Source: Acidobacteriaceae bacterium (lineage in GTDB: Bacteria > Acidobacteriota > Terriglobia > Terriglobales > Acidobacteriaceae). Taken from it: 53,917 nt of DNA. The notes below the pieces were generated by a model. The model ran no database searches. It had not been told where the DNA came from and saw nothing but the letters and a program-made list of their open reading frames with translations. Below, piece by piece: positions 36,062 to 44,958 of the stretch. The number at the start of each line of letters is the position of its first letter. Within the stretch, counting starts at the first letter, position 1. The stretch is taken from positions 9,889 to 63,805 of the forward strand of contig PLJN01000016.1 in NCBI GenBank assembly GCA_003140235.1, read 5' to 3'. The position numbers were made by a program, and so were the translations under genes.

Positions 36062-36856
36062 CTACCGCGCCTTTTTGAGTACGAAAATCATTTCCTGCGC
36101 ATCGTTATCAAGCGGAGCCTTGGCGAACGAGCCGTACTCTTCCACGATCTCCAGCCCGGTCAGCAGGAACAGCGCCCGTAACTGAGGGTAGGTGTAATAC
36201 GACATCTTCAGCGGTTCGGTTTCTTCCGCGATGAGCTTGCCGCCCTGCCACGTGCGGAAGATAAACGCGGCGCTGAAATTCTGGTTGACCTTGTCCAGCG
36301 ATTCTTTTCTGAAATGGCGCTGGGCAATCTTGCTGGAGTCGGAAGGGTCTGTCCATTCGAGTTCCAGCATCTCCTCGCCAATGCCCGAGTAGAGACGATC
36401 GAACAGGGGAAAGAAGACGTTGAAGGCCAGGACGCCATCGTCTTCCAGATGAAAAGCCGCCGTCTCCAGCGCCGCTCGCTGATCCTCGATGGTATACATG
36501 TGCTGCAACGGCCGAAACGGAATAATGACCAGAGGAAACTCCTGGTTCGAGCGAAAGCTGCGCATGTCGCCTTCAAAAACGGAAACCATCTCGGCAACGT
36601 CTTTGGCTTCGCTCTCCAGCTTCGCGCGCAACACGTTCAGCATGGGCTCAGAGTTGTCTACGCCGTGAATGGCGATGCCCTCGCGCGCAATGGGCAGCAA
36701 GACGCGTCCGGTTCCGCAAGCCAGCTCCAGCACCGGCCCGCCGATTCGCTTAGCCAGCTCGAGATAAAACGGCAGGTCCGCAAGGTCTTTCTTGGCCGCG
36801 TAAGCCTGGTCATAGTACTTCGCGGACAGAGCATACGATTGGACGCCCGTGGGCAT
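36062..36856 (-). CDS. Class I SAM-dependent methyltransferase
   Basis: A 264-aa protein with the Rossmann-type methyltransferase core. Motif I is VLELACGTGRVLLPIAREG, then come IHGVDNSEPML, a GDMRSF segment and a post-motif region FNVFFPLFDRLYSG. The N-terminal ALSAKYYDQAYAAKKDLADLPFYLELA is typical of small-molecule methyltransferases of unknown target. The gene stands alone, flanked by repeat elements. The region 36857-37151 upstream holds two GC-rich hairpins but no gene. Confidence 0.88.
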   Translation of the reverse strand: MPTGVQSYALSAKYYDQAYAAKKDLADLPFYLELAKRIGGPVLELACGTGRVLLPIAREGIAIHGVDNSEPMLNVLRAKLESEAKDVAEMVSVFEGDMRSFRSNQEFPLVIIPFRPLQHMYTIEDQRAALETAAFHLEDDGVLAFNVFFPLFDRLYSGIGEEMLELEWTDPSDSSKIAQRHFRKESLDKVNQNFSAAFIFRTWQGGKLIAEETEPLKMSYYTYPQLRALFLLTGLEIVEEYGSFAKAPLDNDAQEMIFVLKKAR

Positions 36857-36962
36857 ATGGAACCCTCCGCAGAAATCTTAGGGGAAGATTCGCGAAATTG
36901 CCAAAATTCCATGGCTGCCATCATCGCCGGCATTTAGATTATCCGATCTCATGCAGACGCCA

Positions 36963-37048
36963 GCCCCGCAAAGCGGGGCGGCATACGGTTTTTGTTTGTC
37001 GCGTTCATGGTTCTCGGGTTGAGAGACTGTGGCGCCCCCTTCGGGGGC
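36963..37048. repeat. Two short GC-rich hairpins in the methyltransferase/ppk2 gap
   Basis: GCCCCGC-aaa-GCGGGGC (36963-36979) and GCCCCC-ttc-GGGGGC (37034-37048) are perfect hairpins in the 295-bp divergent gap. They may be REP-like debris or transcript boundaries. Neither is followed by a T-run. Nothing else is seen in the gap. Confidence 0.5.
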
Positions 37049-37151
37049 TCAGGATGGCGCCGAGCGGCGCATTGGCTCCGTCCGATAAGCAAGTAGAAAC
37101 CCGGCTCCGGCTTCCCATACAATGCAAGGGCTTGGAAGGGCACATTGCAGT

Positions 37152-38036
37152 ATGAAGATGGATGGCAAAACCCGAAAGTATTGCGATCCTTATCGCATTG
37201 ACGACGGCAACAGCTTCCGCCTGAAGGATTTTGATCCTGCAGAAACGGGTGATTTGTCCAAGGAAGATGCGGCTGAACTGCTGGTAAAGGGGATTGTCCT
37301 GACCAACGATTTGCAGGAGAAGCTTTATGCGCAAGACCAATGGGCCGTGCTGTTGGTTTTCCAGGCCATGGACGCTGCTGGTAAAGACGGCATCATCAAA
37401 CACGTAATGTCGGGCGTAAATCCGCAGGGGTGTCAGGTCACCAGTTTTAAGCAGCCCTCAACCCGGGAGTTGAATCACGATTTTATGTGGCGGTCGGTGA
37501 ACGAACTTCCCCAGCGGGGCCAAATTGGGATCTTCAACCGTTCATACTATGAAGAAGTGCTGGTGGTCCGCGTGCATCCGGAGATCTTGAAGACGCAGCA
37601 TCTTCCTCCGCAGTTGGTCGGCAAAGATATCTGGCAGCAGCGCTTTGACGACATTCGCGCGTATGAGCGCTATCTAACGCGCAACGGCGTTGTGGTCCGT
37701 AAGTTCTTCCTCAACGTGTCCAAGGAAGAGCAGAAAAAACGTTTCCTGAAGCGATTGGACGAGCCGGAGAAAAACTGGAAGTTTTCTGAAGCTGACGTAC
37801 GCGAGCGCGAGTGCTGGGACCAATACATGGAAGCGTATGAAGACATGGTCCGCCACACGTCATCGCATCATGCGCCGTGGTACGTGGTGCCGGCAGACCA
37901 TAAATGGTTCACGCGCCTGGTTGTGAGTTCCGCCATCATTGAAGCGCTGGAGCAATGCCGCCCCGCGTTTCCGGTAGTTGATGATGAAAGACGCAAGGAG
38001 CTGGAGAAGGCGCGCAAGTTATTGGAGGGAAAGTAG
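37152..38036 (+). CDS. Polyphosphate kinase 2 family protein
   Basis: A 294-aa cytoplasmic kinase that transfers phosphate between polyphosphate and a nucleotide. The Walker A equivalent is FQAMDAAGKDGIIKHVMSGVNPQGC (K near residue 78), followed by FNRSYYEEVLVVRVHP (Walker B/lid) and ECWDQYMEAYEDMVRHTSSHHAPWYVVPADHKWFTRL, the conserved C-terminal signature. The ATG at 37152 gives the best-conserved N-terminus. Whether it favours ADP, AMP or GDP as acceptor cannot be told from the sequence. Confidence 0.92.
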   Translation: MKMDGKTRKYCDPYRIDDGNSFRLKDFDPAETGDLSKEDAAELLVKGIVLTNDLQEKLYAQDQWAVLLVFQAMDAAGKDGIIKHVMSGVNPQGCQVTSFKQPSTRELNHDFMWRSVNELPQRGQIGIFNRSYYEEVLVVRVHPEILKTQHLPPQLVGKDIWQQRFDDIRAYERYLTRNGVVVRKFFLNVSKEEQKKRFLKRLDEPEKNWKFSEADVRERECWDQYMEAYEDMVRHTSSHHAPWYVVPADHKWFTRLVVSSAIIEALEQCRPAFPVVDDERRKELEKARKLLEGK

Positions 38037-38042
38037 AGCTTA

Positions 38043-38233
38043 AGCAATTGGCAAATAGCAATTTGGCAATTAGCCAAAGCAATTGAAAACCTTACCGCTG
38101 ATGACGCTGATAACGCTGATTGGGGGAAGGTAACTTCGAAGAAAGATTTTTGCCTGATCAGTACTTATCAGCGCGATCAGCGTCATCAGCGGTAAGGTTG
38201 TGGCCAATTGCCAATTGCCATTTGCTAATTGCT
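38043..38233. repeat. Palindromic element, copy 1, with an outer imperfect inverted repeat
   Basis: The core runs from AACCTTACCGCTGATGACGC (38088 on) to its mirror ending GGTAAGGTT (38199), about 112 bp. A second, outer repeat of about 32 bp (AGCAATTGGCAAATAGCAA from 38043, mirrored up to 38233) surrounds it, so the whole 191 bp could form one large cruciform. It fills the gap between ppk2 and the reductase gene. Other copies are at 42513-42622 and, in part, at 40764-40822. Confidence 0.85.
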
Positions 38234-38253
38234 ATTTTTCCAAGGAGCACAGT

Positions 38254-39600
38254 TTGAAAACAGTATTCGTAGTCGGCGCAGGCCCCGCAGGACTCTTCGC
38301 GGCGCAGAAGATCGCTTTGGGTGGACATGAAGTCATCGTCCTGAACCGCGACATCAAGCCCGGCGGTCTGGCGGAGTATGGCATTTATCCCACCAAGGAC
38401 AAGATGAAGAACGGTCTGCGCAAGCAGTTCGCCAAAGTCCTGGGGTTGCCCAATGTGCACTACTTGGGCGGTGTTGCTGTGAGTAACGAGTCTGCGCTCA
38501 CTATCCCTCATCTGCGCGAGTTTGCTCCGCAGGCCATGGTGTTTGCCGTGGGCGCGCAAGGCACCAAGAAGCTTGGACTTCCGGGCGAAGACGCGCGCGG
38601 CGTTTATGCGGCCAAGGATTTTGTCTATCACTACAACTCGCTGCCGCCGTTTGCCGCGCAGGATTTTTCCATTGGCAAGCGCGTGGCAATCGTGGGCATG
38701 GGCAACGTGATGGTGGATATCGCCCACTGGCTGCTGGTGGACGCTCCGGTGAAGACGGCGGAAGACATCGTCGTGGTCGCGCGGCGCGGGCCATTTGAAG
38801 CCAAGTTCGATGTGAAGGAATTCAATTACATTGAGAAGTATCTGGACCGCGATGCGTTTCAGGAAGAGCTCAAACGCATCCAGCCGTTGCTGAGGGCCGT
38901 GGGTCAGGATTGCGCCAATGTTGCCGACGATACTTTCCCCGTACTGAATAAGCCCGCGGACCGTGTGTCCGGTGGACGTCTGCGGTTCCGCTTTCTATGC
39001 TCGCCCCAGGCCATCCATTCTGATGCAGCAGGGCGCATTGACCGGCTGACCGTCTCGGAAAATGTTTTGTATGAGCGCGAAGGCAGCATTGGCTGCAAGG
39101 CTACTGATCAGACAGCCGATCTGGACGTTGACACCATGATCTTCGCCATCGGCGATGTGGCTGATCCGTCTGTGGGACTGCCTTACGACCGCGACGCTTA
39201 CGTCACGAACCCGGAGACCGCGGACACCAAAGGCGCTTCGTATGAAATCTTCGATCCACAGGGCGGCCACGCGCTCGAAGGGATATACGCCGTAGGCTGG
39301 GCGCGCAAAGCCAGCGACGGTCTGGTGGGCATTGCGCGTCATGACGGCGAGGTTGGCGCGGCCAATGTTTTGAAGTATCTGGAGACTGCACCGGACGGAA
39401 CCAGCATTTCGGCGCAGGAACTGCTCGCGCGGCTGGAACAGAAAGGTGTGCAGACCGTTAACAAAGCTGATTTGGAGCATTTGACTCGTGCTGAAGATCA
39501 AGAAGCCCAGGCGCGCGGTGTGCCTTGGCACAAGTTCGGCCACGATGACGCGATGCTGCGAGCGATTGAAGCGCAAAAAGCCAAAGAGTCTGCTGTTTAA
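38254..39600 (+). CDS. Ferredoxin/adrenodoxin-type NADP+ reductase-like flavoprotein
   Basis: A 448-aa two-dinucleotide-domain enzyme. KTVFVVGAGPAGLFAAQKIALGGHEVIVLNR binds FAD, IGKRVAIVGMGNVMVDIAHWLL binds NAD(P), and ARRGPFEAKFDVKEF and IYAVGWARKASDGLVGIARHDGE match the adrenodoxin-reductase/FprA family. The TTG start at 38254 is set by AAGGAG six bases upstream; the frame further left runs through the palindromic repeat. It likely passes electrons between NADPH and a ferredoxin, but no ferredoxin is adjacent. Confidence 0.88.
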   Translation: MKTVFVVGAGPAGLFAAQKIALGGHEVIVLNRDIKPGGLAEYGIYPTKDKMKNGLRKQFAKVLGLPNVHYLGGVAVSNESALTIPHLREFAPQAMVFAVGAQGTKKLGLPGEDARGVYAAKDFVYHYNSLPPFAAQDFSIGKRVAIVGMGNVMVDIAHWLLVDAPVKTAEDIVVVARRGPFEAKFDVKEFNYIEKYLDRDAFQEELKRIQPLLRAVGQDCANVADDTFPVLNKPADRVSGGRLRFRFLCSPQAIHSDAAGRIDRLTVSENVLYEREGSIGCKATDQTADLDVDTMIFAIGDVADPSVGLPYDRDAYVTNPETADTKGASYEIFDPQGGHALEGIYAVGWARKASDGLVGIARHDGEVGAANVLKYLETAPDGTSISAQELLARLEQKGVQTVNKADLEHLTRAEDQEAQARGVPWHKFGHDDAMLRAIEAQKAKESAV

Positions 39601-39631
39601 CCTGAACGGAGGGTCAATTCCGCGAGTGAAA

Positions 39632-40777
39632 ATGTTTTATCCAATCAAGAACGCCACGGTACTCCTGACCGCGCTGCTGCTCTCCGCGTCGCTTACGGCA
39701 AATGTGGCTGCTCAAGCGACACCGCTTTGGCCGGGCTCGCGCTATACCCACCAAGATCGCGAACTCGCTCTTGAGCGGGGGCTGCAATTTCTTGGACGAG
39801 TTGCCGCTGAACCGAAATACTTTGCTCGGTGGGGGCACGACTTGATCTGGTGCTTTTACACCATTTCAGTTACCGCCAAGAGTGAGGAGGTTCGCACGAT
39901 GGCCCGCACCATGGGGCAAGAGCATGCGCGCCAGTGGCGGCATGACCATCCAGAACCGCCGACTACGGGCGCCGACGAACTGTTCAACTTCGTCTCTGGA
40001 GAAAAATCCGCTGACTTGTTGCTGGGTGATAGCGATCCCGCTTTGCGGTTGCGTGTGCAGGCAGCGGCCAGCCGTTTCTCGGCGGTTGATTTCCTCGGTT
40101 TCGATCCGAAGATCGAGCCGCCGCCCTCTGATATTCCAGCATCGTGTGAAGGTTGCAGCGCGCACGAAGCGCGTCATACGCCGTGCCCTAAGTGCACCAG
40201 CAAGGATTTTCGCAGCAAGTATGCGGTCTGGCTCGACGCGCTGATTATCACCTACTCCGGCAAAATGTACGGCGTGCCACTCGGCGCGACCTACGAGGAC
40301 GTGCTGCGCTGGATCACCGTGATGCGGCCATATCCGCAGGCTTCGAAAATGGACGAGGACCATTTTGACGACGTTGTGTATGCCATCACCCACGTTGTTT
40401 ACACGCTGGACGACTATGAATACTACAGTCTCTCGCCCCAGCGGCTGCCGCAGGAGCATGAATTTCTGAAGCGCAATCTTCGCCGGGCCATGCGCCGGTA
40501 CGACGATGGCGAGATTCTCGGCGAATTTCTCGACACCCTGCGCGCCTTCGGCCACGATGAAAGCGAGCCTGACATGCGCGCCGCTGTCGAATATCTGCTC
40601 AGGCATCAAAATCCCGACGGAAGTTGGGGCGAGCCGAACGAAGAAGATGTTTATACGCGCTATCACGCAACGTGGACGGCGATTGATGGACTGCGAGAGT
40701 ATGCCTTTCACGGAGAACGCACGGAGTTGCCGGGCGATATGATGAATACGAACGGCGGGACAAAACCTTACCACTGA
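39632..40777 (+). CDS. Exported protein with a terpene-cyclase-like repeat and a Cys4 motif
   Basis: A 381-aa protein with a signal peptide (VLLTALLLSASLTANVAAQ). CEGC...CPKC near residue 170 could bind a metal. The C-terminal part AAVEYLLRHQNPDGSWGEPNE matches the QW-type repeat of squalene-cyclase and prenyltransferase alpha-toroids. A long helical N-terminal part (ALERGLQFLGRVAAE, RWGHDLIWCF) also suits a toroid. Only one clear QW-like repeat is seen, so enzymatic cyclase activity is doubtful. ATG 39632 or GTG 39626 may start it. The last codons and stop fall inside a partial copy of the palindromic element. Confidence 0.7.
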   Translation: MFYPIKNATVLLTALLLSASLTANVAAQATPLWPGSRYTHQDRELALERGLQFLGRVAAEPKYFARWGHDLIWCFYTISVTAKSEEVRTMARTMGQEHARQWRHDHPEPPTTGADELFNFVSGEKSADLLLGDSDPALRLRVQAAASRFSAVDFLGFDPKIEPPPSDIPASCEGCSAHEARHTPCPKCTSKDFRSKYAVWLDALIITYSGKMYGVPLGATYEDVLRWITVMRPYPQASKMDEDHFDDVVYAITHVVYTLDDYEYYSLSPQRLPQEHEFLKRNLRRAMRRYDDGEILGEFLDTLRAFGHDESEPDMRAAVEYLLRHQNPDGSWGEPNEEDVYTRYHATWTAIDGLREYAFHGERTELPGDMMNTNGGTKPYH

Positions 40778-40822
40778 CCTGTCCCGGCTTGCCGTGGATG
40801 ACGCTGATAACGCTGATTGGGA
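40764..40822 (+). repeat. Partial copy of the palindromic element
   Basis: AACCTTACC at the end of the previous gene and GATGACGCTGATAACGCTGA (40798 on) are the left-arm motifs of the elements at 38088 and 42513, here separated by about 25 unrelated bases. The right arm is missing. The gene at 39632-40777 takes its last residues and stop from this copy. Confidence 0.7.
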
Positions 40823-40854
40823 AGTAGCAGGAGCACTAGCAAAGGAAACGAAAT

Positions 40855-41505
40855 ATGGAAAGCCAGAAGTTAGTCACTCAATCGCGCAAGTTGCCCAAGC
40901 TGGGCCTGGTCGCCGGCCTGTCGATCGGCGTGGTCATTGCTTTGCTCTTTGCGTTAGTGGCCGGGCGGGCGCAGTCTGGCTTGCTGGCCACGTTGTGGTC
41001 GGCGGTCACGGGACGGGACACGCGCATTGTCAGCCAGAACGCGATTGTGGAACGTATTCAGCGCCTGCAACGGCTGGAGACGGTCGTCTACACCATGGAC
41101 AAAATCGTGAGCGGTGAGCGCACCAGTCCGATCCTGCCGGATTTTATGGCGGGCGACCGCATGCTCATGATTGTTCACGGCCAGGTGGTGGCGGGGATTG
41201 ATTTCGCTAAGTTAGGTAATGGCGACATCACGGTCACCGGCAAGCAAGTCCATGTGCATCTGCCTGCCGCTCAGGTACTGATGACGCGCGTCGATAACAG
41301 TAAAACGCGCGTCTATTCCCGCAGCACAGGGTTTTTGGTCCCTGTCGACAAAGATCTTGAAACGCAAGTGCGCCAGCAGGCAGAACGCGAACTCACACAA
41401 GAGGCGCTGCAGGGCGGCATTCTGGACACCGCGCGGACGAACGCCCGCGCTACCGTCACCAGCCTGCTGCTGGGATTGGGATTTGAAAAAGTTGACATAG
41501 AGTAA
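40855..41505 (+). CDS. DUF4230-domain membrane-anchored protein
   Basis: A 216-aa protein with one N-terminal membrane anchor (LGLVAGLSIGVVIALLFALVAG) and an external domain: ERIQRLQRLETVVYTMDKIVSGE, then GQVVAGIDFAKLGNGDITVTGKQVHVHLPAAQVL. This is the DUF4230 pattern, a widespread family of unknown function. The C-terminus has LETQVRQQAERELTQEALQGGILDTARTNARATVTSLLLGLGFEKV. It begins after GCAGGAGC upstream. No functional partner is evident. Confidence 0.88.
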   Translation: MESQKLVTQSRKLPKLGLVAGLSIGVVIALLFALVAGRAQSGLLATLWSAVTGRDTRIVSQNAIVERIQRLQRLETVVYTMDKIVSGERTSPILPDFMAGDRMLMIVHGQVVAGIDFAKLGNGDITVTGKQVHVHLPAAQVLMTRVDNSKTRVYSRSTGFLVPVDKDLETQVRQQAERELTQEALQGGILDTARTNARATVTSLLLGLGFEKVDIE

Positions 41506-41533
41506 GCGACTGATTTCCTAAAAGGATGGAACG

Positions 41534-42505
41534 ATGGAATATGTGAACCTGGGTACGACCGGGCTTAAAGTTTCGAGACTCTGCTTGGGCACCATGACCT
41601 ACGGCGCAAAGCAGTGGCGGGAGTGGGTGCTGGAAGAAGCAGAAGGCCGGCCGTTCATCAAGCGCGCGCTGGAAGTGGGCATCAACTTTTTTGATACAGC
41701 CGACATGTATTCACTCGGTGTGAGCGAACAGATACTGGGCCGCGCGTTGAAGGAATCCGGCCAGCCGCGGGAAACGCTGGTCATCGCGACCAAGGTCATG
41801 TTTCCCATGGGCAATGATCCTAACCAGCGTGGCCTGTCACGCAAACACATCATGCATGCGATTGACGCGAGTCTTGCGCGCCTGGGGACTGACTACGTGG
41901 ACTTGTACCAGATCCATCGTTTCGATCCCGCAACGCCTATAGAAGAAACGATGGAAGCGCTCACTGACGTCGTGAAGGCCGGCAAGGCGCTGTATATCGG
42001 CGCGTCGTCAATGTTTGCCTGGCAGTTTGCGCGGATGCAGTACATTGCCGACCGTCACGGATTCAAGCGCTTTGTCACCATGCAGAATCACTACAACCTG
42101 ATGTATCGCGAAGAAGAGCGGGAAATGATCCCGCTATGCAAGGCGGAAGGGGTTGGCGTGTTGCCGTGGAGTCCGCTGGCGCGCGGCCTGCTCGCCGGAA
42201 GCCGCAAGGCCGGGACGCAACGGTCCAAGCAGGACGATTATGCTCACCAGATGTACACGATTGACGCCGACAACCGCGTGGTGGACGCCGTGGAACAAGT
42301 AGCCACGCAGCGAGGAATCCCTCCAGCGCAGGTAGCGCTGGCGTGGTTGCTGCACAAGCCAGGAGTGACCGCGCCGATTATCGGCGCGACGAAACCGCAT
42401 CATTTGGACGATGCTGTAGCGGCGTTGTCCGTGAAACTTACTGGCGAGGAAATGACAGCGCTGGAATCGGTGTATGTTCCTCATCCGGTGCTGGGTCATC
42501 ACTAG
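41534..42505 (+). CDS. Aldo/keto reductase
   Basis: A 323-aa NADPH-dependent carbonyl reductase with a TIM-barrel fold. The catalytic set is in NFFDTADMYSLGVSEQILG (Asp54, Tyr59), VIATKV (Lys) and YQIHRFDP (His). The C-terminal cofactor-binding part reads KPGVTAPIIGATKPHHLDDAVAAL. The N-terminus MEYVNLGTTGLKVSRLCLGTMTYG is that of the AKR11/12-type subgroup close to sugar and aryl-alcohol reductases. The start follows AAAGGATGGAACG. Its substrate is unknown. A palindromic element follows 7 bp after the stop. Confidence 0.93.
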   Translation: MEYVNLGTTGLKVSRLCLGTMTYGAKQWREWVLEEAEGRPFIKRALEVGINFFDTADMYSLGVSEQILGRALKESGQPRETLVIATKVMFPMGNDPNQRGLSRKHIMHAIDASLARLGTDYVDLYQIHRFDPATPIEETMEALTDVVKAGKALYIGASSMFAWQFARMQYIADRHGFKRFVTMQNHYNLMYREEEREMIPLCKAEGVGVLPWSPLARGLLAGSRKAGTQRSKQDDYAHQMYTIDADNRVVDAVEQVATQRGIPPAQVALAWLLHKPGVTAPIIGATKPHHLDDAVAALSVKLTGEEMTALESVYVPHPVLGHH

Positions 42506-42512
42506 CTGTAGA

Positions 42513-42622
42513 AACCTTACCGCTGATGACGCTGATAACGCTGCTTGGGGAAGGAATTCTTAACAAATATCTTTTCCGATCAGTGTTTTACCAGCGCAAT
42601 CAGCGTCATCAGCGGTAAGGTT
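42513..42622. repeat. Palindromic element, copy 2
   Basis: AACCTTACCGCTGATGACGC (42513 on) mirrors GCGTCATCAGCGGTAAGGTT (42603-42622), with a loop that includes TTGGGGAAGG and CCAGCGCAATC. It is about 110 bp, very close to the core of the copy at 38088-38199, and ends 25 bp before the patatin-gene start. No coding capacity is apparent. Confidence 0.85.
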
Positions 42623-42647
42623 GTGACTTCCGTGGCAGGAGACATCG

Positions 42648-44264
42648 TTGCCCCAGATATTCGACGTCAAATCGAAAGAGCGAGGCGCGGCCGCAATGGC
42701 CGAGTTGGCGGGTCTGCGCAAACAATTTCTGGAGCAAGCCGGCACAGGTGTACCGCCGGTGTTTTCGTCACGGGTTGGCGTAGTGCTTTCGGGAGGCGGA
42801 GCACGCGGCGCTTACGAAGCTGGAGTGCTCATGGCTTTCCAGGACGCCAAGGTCCCCACGCATATTCTGGCCGCTACATCCATCGGAAGCATTAATGCAG
42901 CGTCGTACGCGGCGCATTCTGAAGGGCTGGTTGGCAAAGCTGACTCTCTGGTGAAGTCATGGATGGAACTGACTCCAGCCATGCTGGGGATTGACTGGTC
43001 ACGCTATATTTTTACGCTGGCTGGGCTGGTTGCCGCTTCCGCAGGCATTGGAAACCTGGTGCGCGTGTTGCTGGAAGAGAGCGGAGTTTATTTCCATACG
43101 AGGAGCCCCAAGATCACATGGTTTGCCCTGATGGCTGCGGGCGTGGCTATTCTGCTTTTTGCGGACAAGCTTTCCTACGTGGGGCATCTGGTGCAAAACC
43201 TGCTGCGCGGACGGCCCCGAGACCCCGATCATCGCAAGGCCTGGATTTCGTTTGGCGCGAACGTGCTGGTTTGGGGTTTTGTTGTTTTGTTTTTGAATCT
43301 CACGCATATCCATGCTCCGCTCCTGAGACATCCTTATGTTGACTTGAGCGCACCGGGGCCGGCTGTCGCCGTAATTTTTCTTGGCTGGCTGGTGTACCGG
43401 ATTCTGCGCGAACCGCTGAGCCGCCTCAGTCACCGCTTTCTGCGCCTGCCGCTGCGCACCGGATTATTCGCCAACTTCGAGCGGACAAAATTTCTGCGCG
43501 CGCGCATTCCCGTGGATGGGCTTCGGAATTCCAGGATTCGCGTAGCCATGACGGCTACCGACCTGAATCACGGCGTGGCACGTTTTTTCTCCAACACTCC
43601 GGTTGAGATTCTGGCCAATGATCCGGGAGCGAATAAGGATTTTGTTCTGCGCGAGTTTGAGTACCCGCCGGACCTGGTACAGGCGGCGGTCGCCTCGTCT
43701 TCTTATACGTTCGCGTATGAGGCTGTCCCCATGGACGGCCGTCTCTGGACGGATGGTGGCGTTATGACCAACCAGCCGATCCTGCCGGCGTTGCGTCTGG
43801 GAGCGGACTTGCTGGTTCTGGTAATGATCTCGCCGCTCACCGGCGCTGACGAGGCAGGCGACATCAAGACGTTTCTCGATGTTGGCGTGCAGGCTGTGGA
43901 CATTATGGTGTCCAAGAATTTCAAGACGGACATCATGCTGCTCGACAACGTCAACCGGCTATGCACGATTTATGCGGACGAACTCGGCGTCCGGCCGGAG
44001 CAACTGGAATTGGAGATTGGCAAGCAGCGCTATCACTACGTTAAGTCGTTCAGCATTGCTCCGGAGAAACCGCTGCCCGCCCTGGCCCTGGATTTTGACG
44101 CCGAAATCATCGGCCCGATCATTGTCCAGGGATATCGCGACGCCATGCACGTTCTTCCGAAATTTCTGGAGTATGAAGCGGCACGCCCCACTCCGGAGAC
44201 AAAACAACTCGTCCGCCTGGCGGCGGAGCGCCCGGAAGGGAATTTCAGGACACCGATTTCCTGA
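42648..44264 (+). CDS. Patatin-like phospholipase with inserted membrane helices
   Basis: A 538-aa serine acyl hydrolase. The oxyanion loop is VVLSGGGARGAYEAGVL (from about residue 45), the nucleophile elbow is AATSIGSINAASY (Ser78; the first Gly of GxSxG is Ala), and the catalytic Asp is in LWTDGGVMTNQP (Asp369). Between these lie about 150 residues with four probable membrane helices (YIFTLAGLVAASAG, WFALMAAGVAILLF, ANVLVWGFVVLFL, AVAVIFLGWLVY), so the enzyme is membrane-embedded. TTG at 42648 is supported by AGGAGA five bases upstream; an ATG exists at 42696. It overlaps the convergent PAP2 gene by 20 bp. Confidence 0.88.
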   Translation: MPQIFDVKSKERGAAAMAELAGLRKQFLEQAGTGVPPVFSSRVGVVLSGGGARGAYEAGVLMAFQDAKVPTHILAATSIGSINAASYAAHSEGLVGKADSLVKSWMELTPAMLGIDWSRYIFTLAGLVAASAGIGNLVRVLLEESGVYFHTRSPKITWFALMAAGVAILLFADKLSYVGHLVQNLLRGRPRDPDHRKAWISFGANVLVWGFVVLFLNLTHIHAPLLRHPYVDLSAPGPAVAVIFLGWLVYRILREPLSRLSHRFLRLPLRTGLFANFERTKFLRARIPVDGLRNSRIRVAMTATDLNHGVARFFSNTPVEILANDPGANKDFVLREFEYPPDLVQAAVASSSYTFAYEAVPMDGRLWTDGGVMTNQPILPALRLGADLLVLVMISPLTGADEAGDIKTFLDVGVQAVDIMVSKNFKTDIMLLDNVNRLCTIYADELGVRPEQLELEIGKQRYHYVKSFSIAPEKPLPALALDFDAEIIGPIIVQGYRDAMHVLPKFLEYEAARPTPETKQLVRLAAERPEGNFRTPIS

Positions 44265-44958
44265 CGCGCCGGGCCGAGCGCACGCGGTCCAAAGCAACCA
44301 TGGCAGTGACCCAAACGGCTGCAGCCAGATATCCGGCCAGAACATCGCTGGGGTAGTGGACGCCCAGGTAGATGCGCGAAATACCGATTGCCGCCACCAG
44401 CGCAACGGCAAAGCACCAAATAGCGATTCGCCACAGCAAAGGTTTTACTCGATGAATGAGCAGTCCGCCCAGTACGCCGTAGAAACAAAACGAAAAGAGA
44501 GAATGACCGCTGGGAAAACTCCAGGAGTGCAGTGCGACCCCCAAAAAGGGCGAGGGACGCGGACGATGAAATGCGAATTTCAAGGTCAGCTCGAGTACTG
44601 TCGCACCAGCCATGGAGATGGACAGCCAGATGAGTCCGCGGCGCCAGCGCCGCTTCCAGAAAATGAGCAGCGAAACAATAAACGCCGCAGCCAGCACCCA
44701 CGATCCAATGAACGAGAGCGCCTCCATTACGAATGTCATCCGCGGAGAAAAGAATTGGTGTACCCAGGCTCGCCCGGCAAGATCAAAGCGCATGATCTCG
44801 CCTTCCCGCATTTCTTGCGCAATCCACCCAAATAAAACGCCCGACAGGACTGCGCCGGCCAGGCTGGCCAGCACGGCGACTTCCAGAAACACACTTGCTT
44901 TGGGTGCTTGCTCCGGGCCGGTGAGTTCGGCGACAGTGCGATTAGGTTCGTGCGGCAT
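44245..44958 (-). CDS. PAP2-family membrane phosphatase
   Basis: A 237-aa inner-membrane enzyme with about six helices. All three phosphatase motifs are present: KFAFHRPRP, the SFPSGHS motif, and SRIYLGVHYPSDVLAG. Members dephosphorylate lipid phosphates such as undecaprenyl pyrophosphate, phosphatidic acid or phosphatidylglycerol phosphate. The start overlaps the end of the glycosyltransferase gene by 17 bp, so the two are probably coupled in translation and may act in the same lipid or glycolipid pathway. It is the last gene of a five-gene reverse-strand operon. Confidence 0.92.
   Translation of the reverse strand: MPHEPNRTVAELTGPEQAPKASVFLEVAVLASLAGAVLSGVLFGWIAQEMREGEIMRFDLAGRAWVHQFFSPRMTFVMEALSFIGSWVLAAAFIVSLLIFWKRRWRRGLIWLSISMAGATVLELTLKFAFHRPRPSPFLGVALHSWSFPSGHSLFSFCFYGVLGGLLIHRVKPLLWRIAIWCFAVALVAAIGISRIYLGVHYPSDVLAGYLAAAVWVTAMVALDRVRSARRVRKSVS

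Noticed and set aside
38043-38233. CRISPR array
   Set aside because: The repeats here are inverted arms of a palindrome, not regularly spaced direct repeats, and no cas gene is present.
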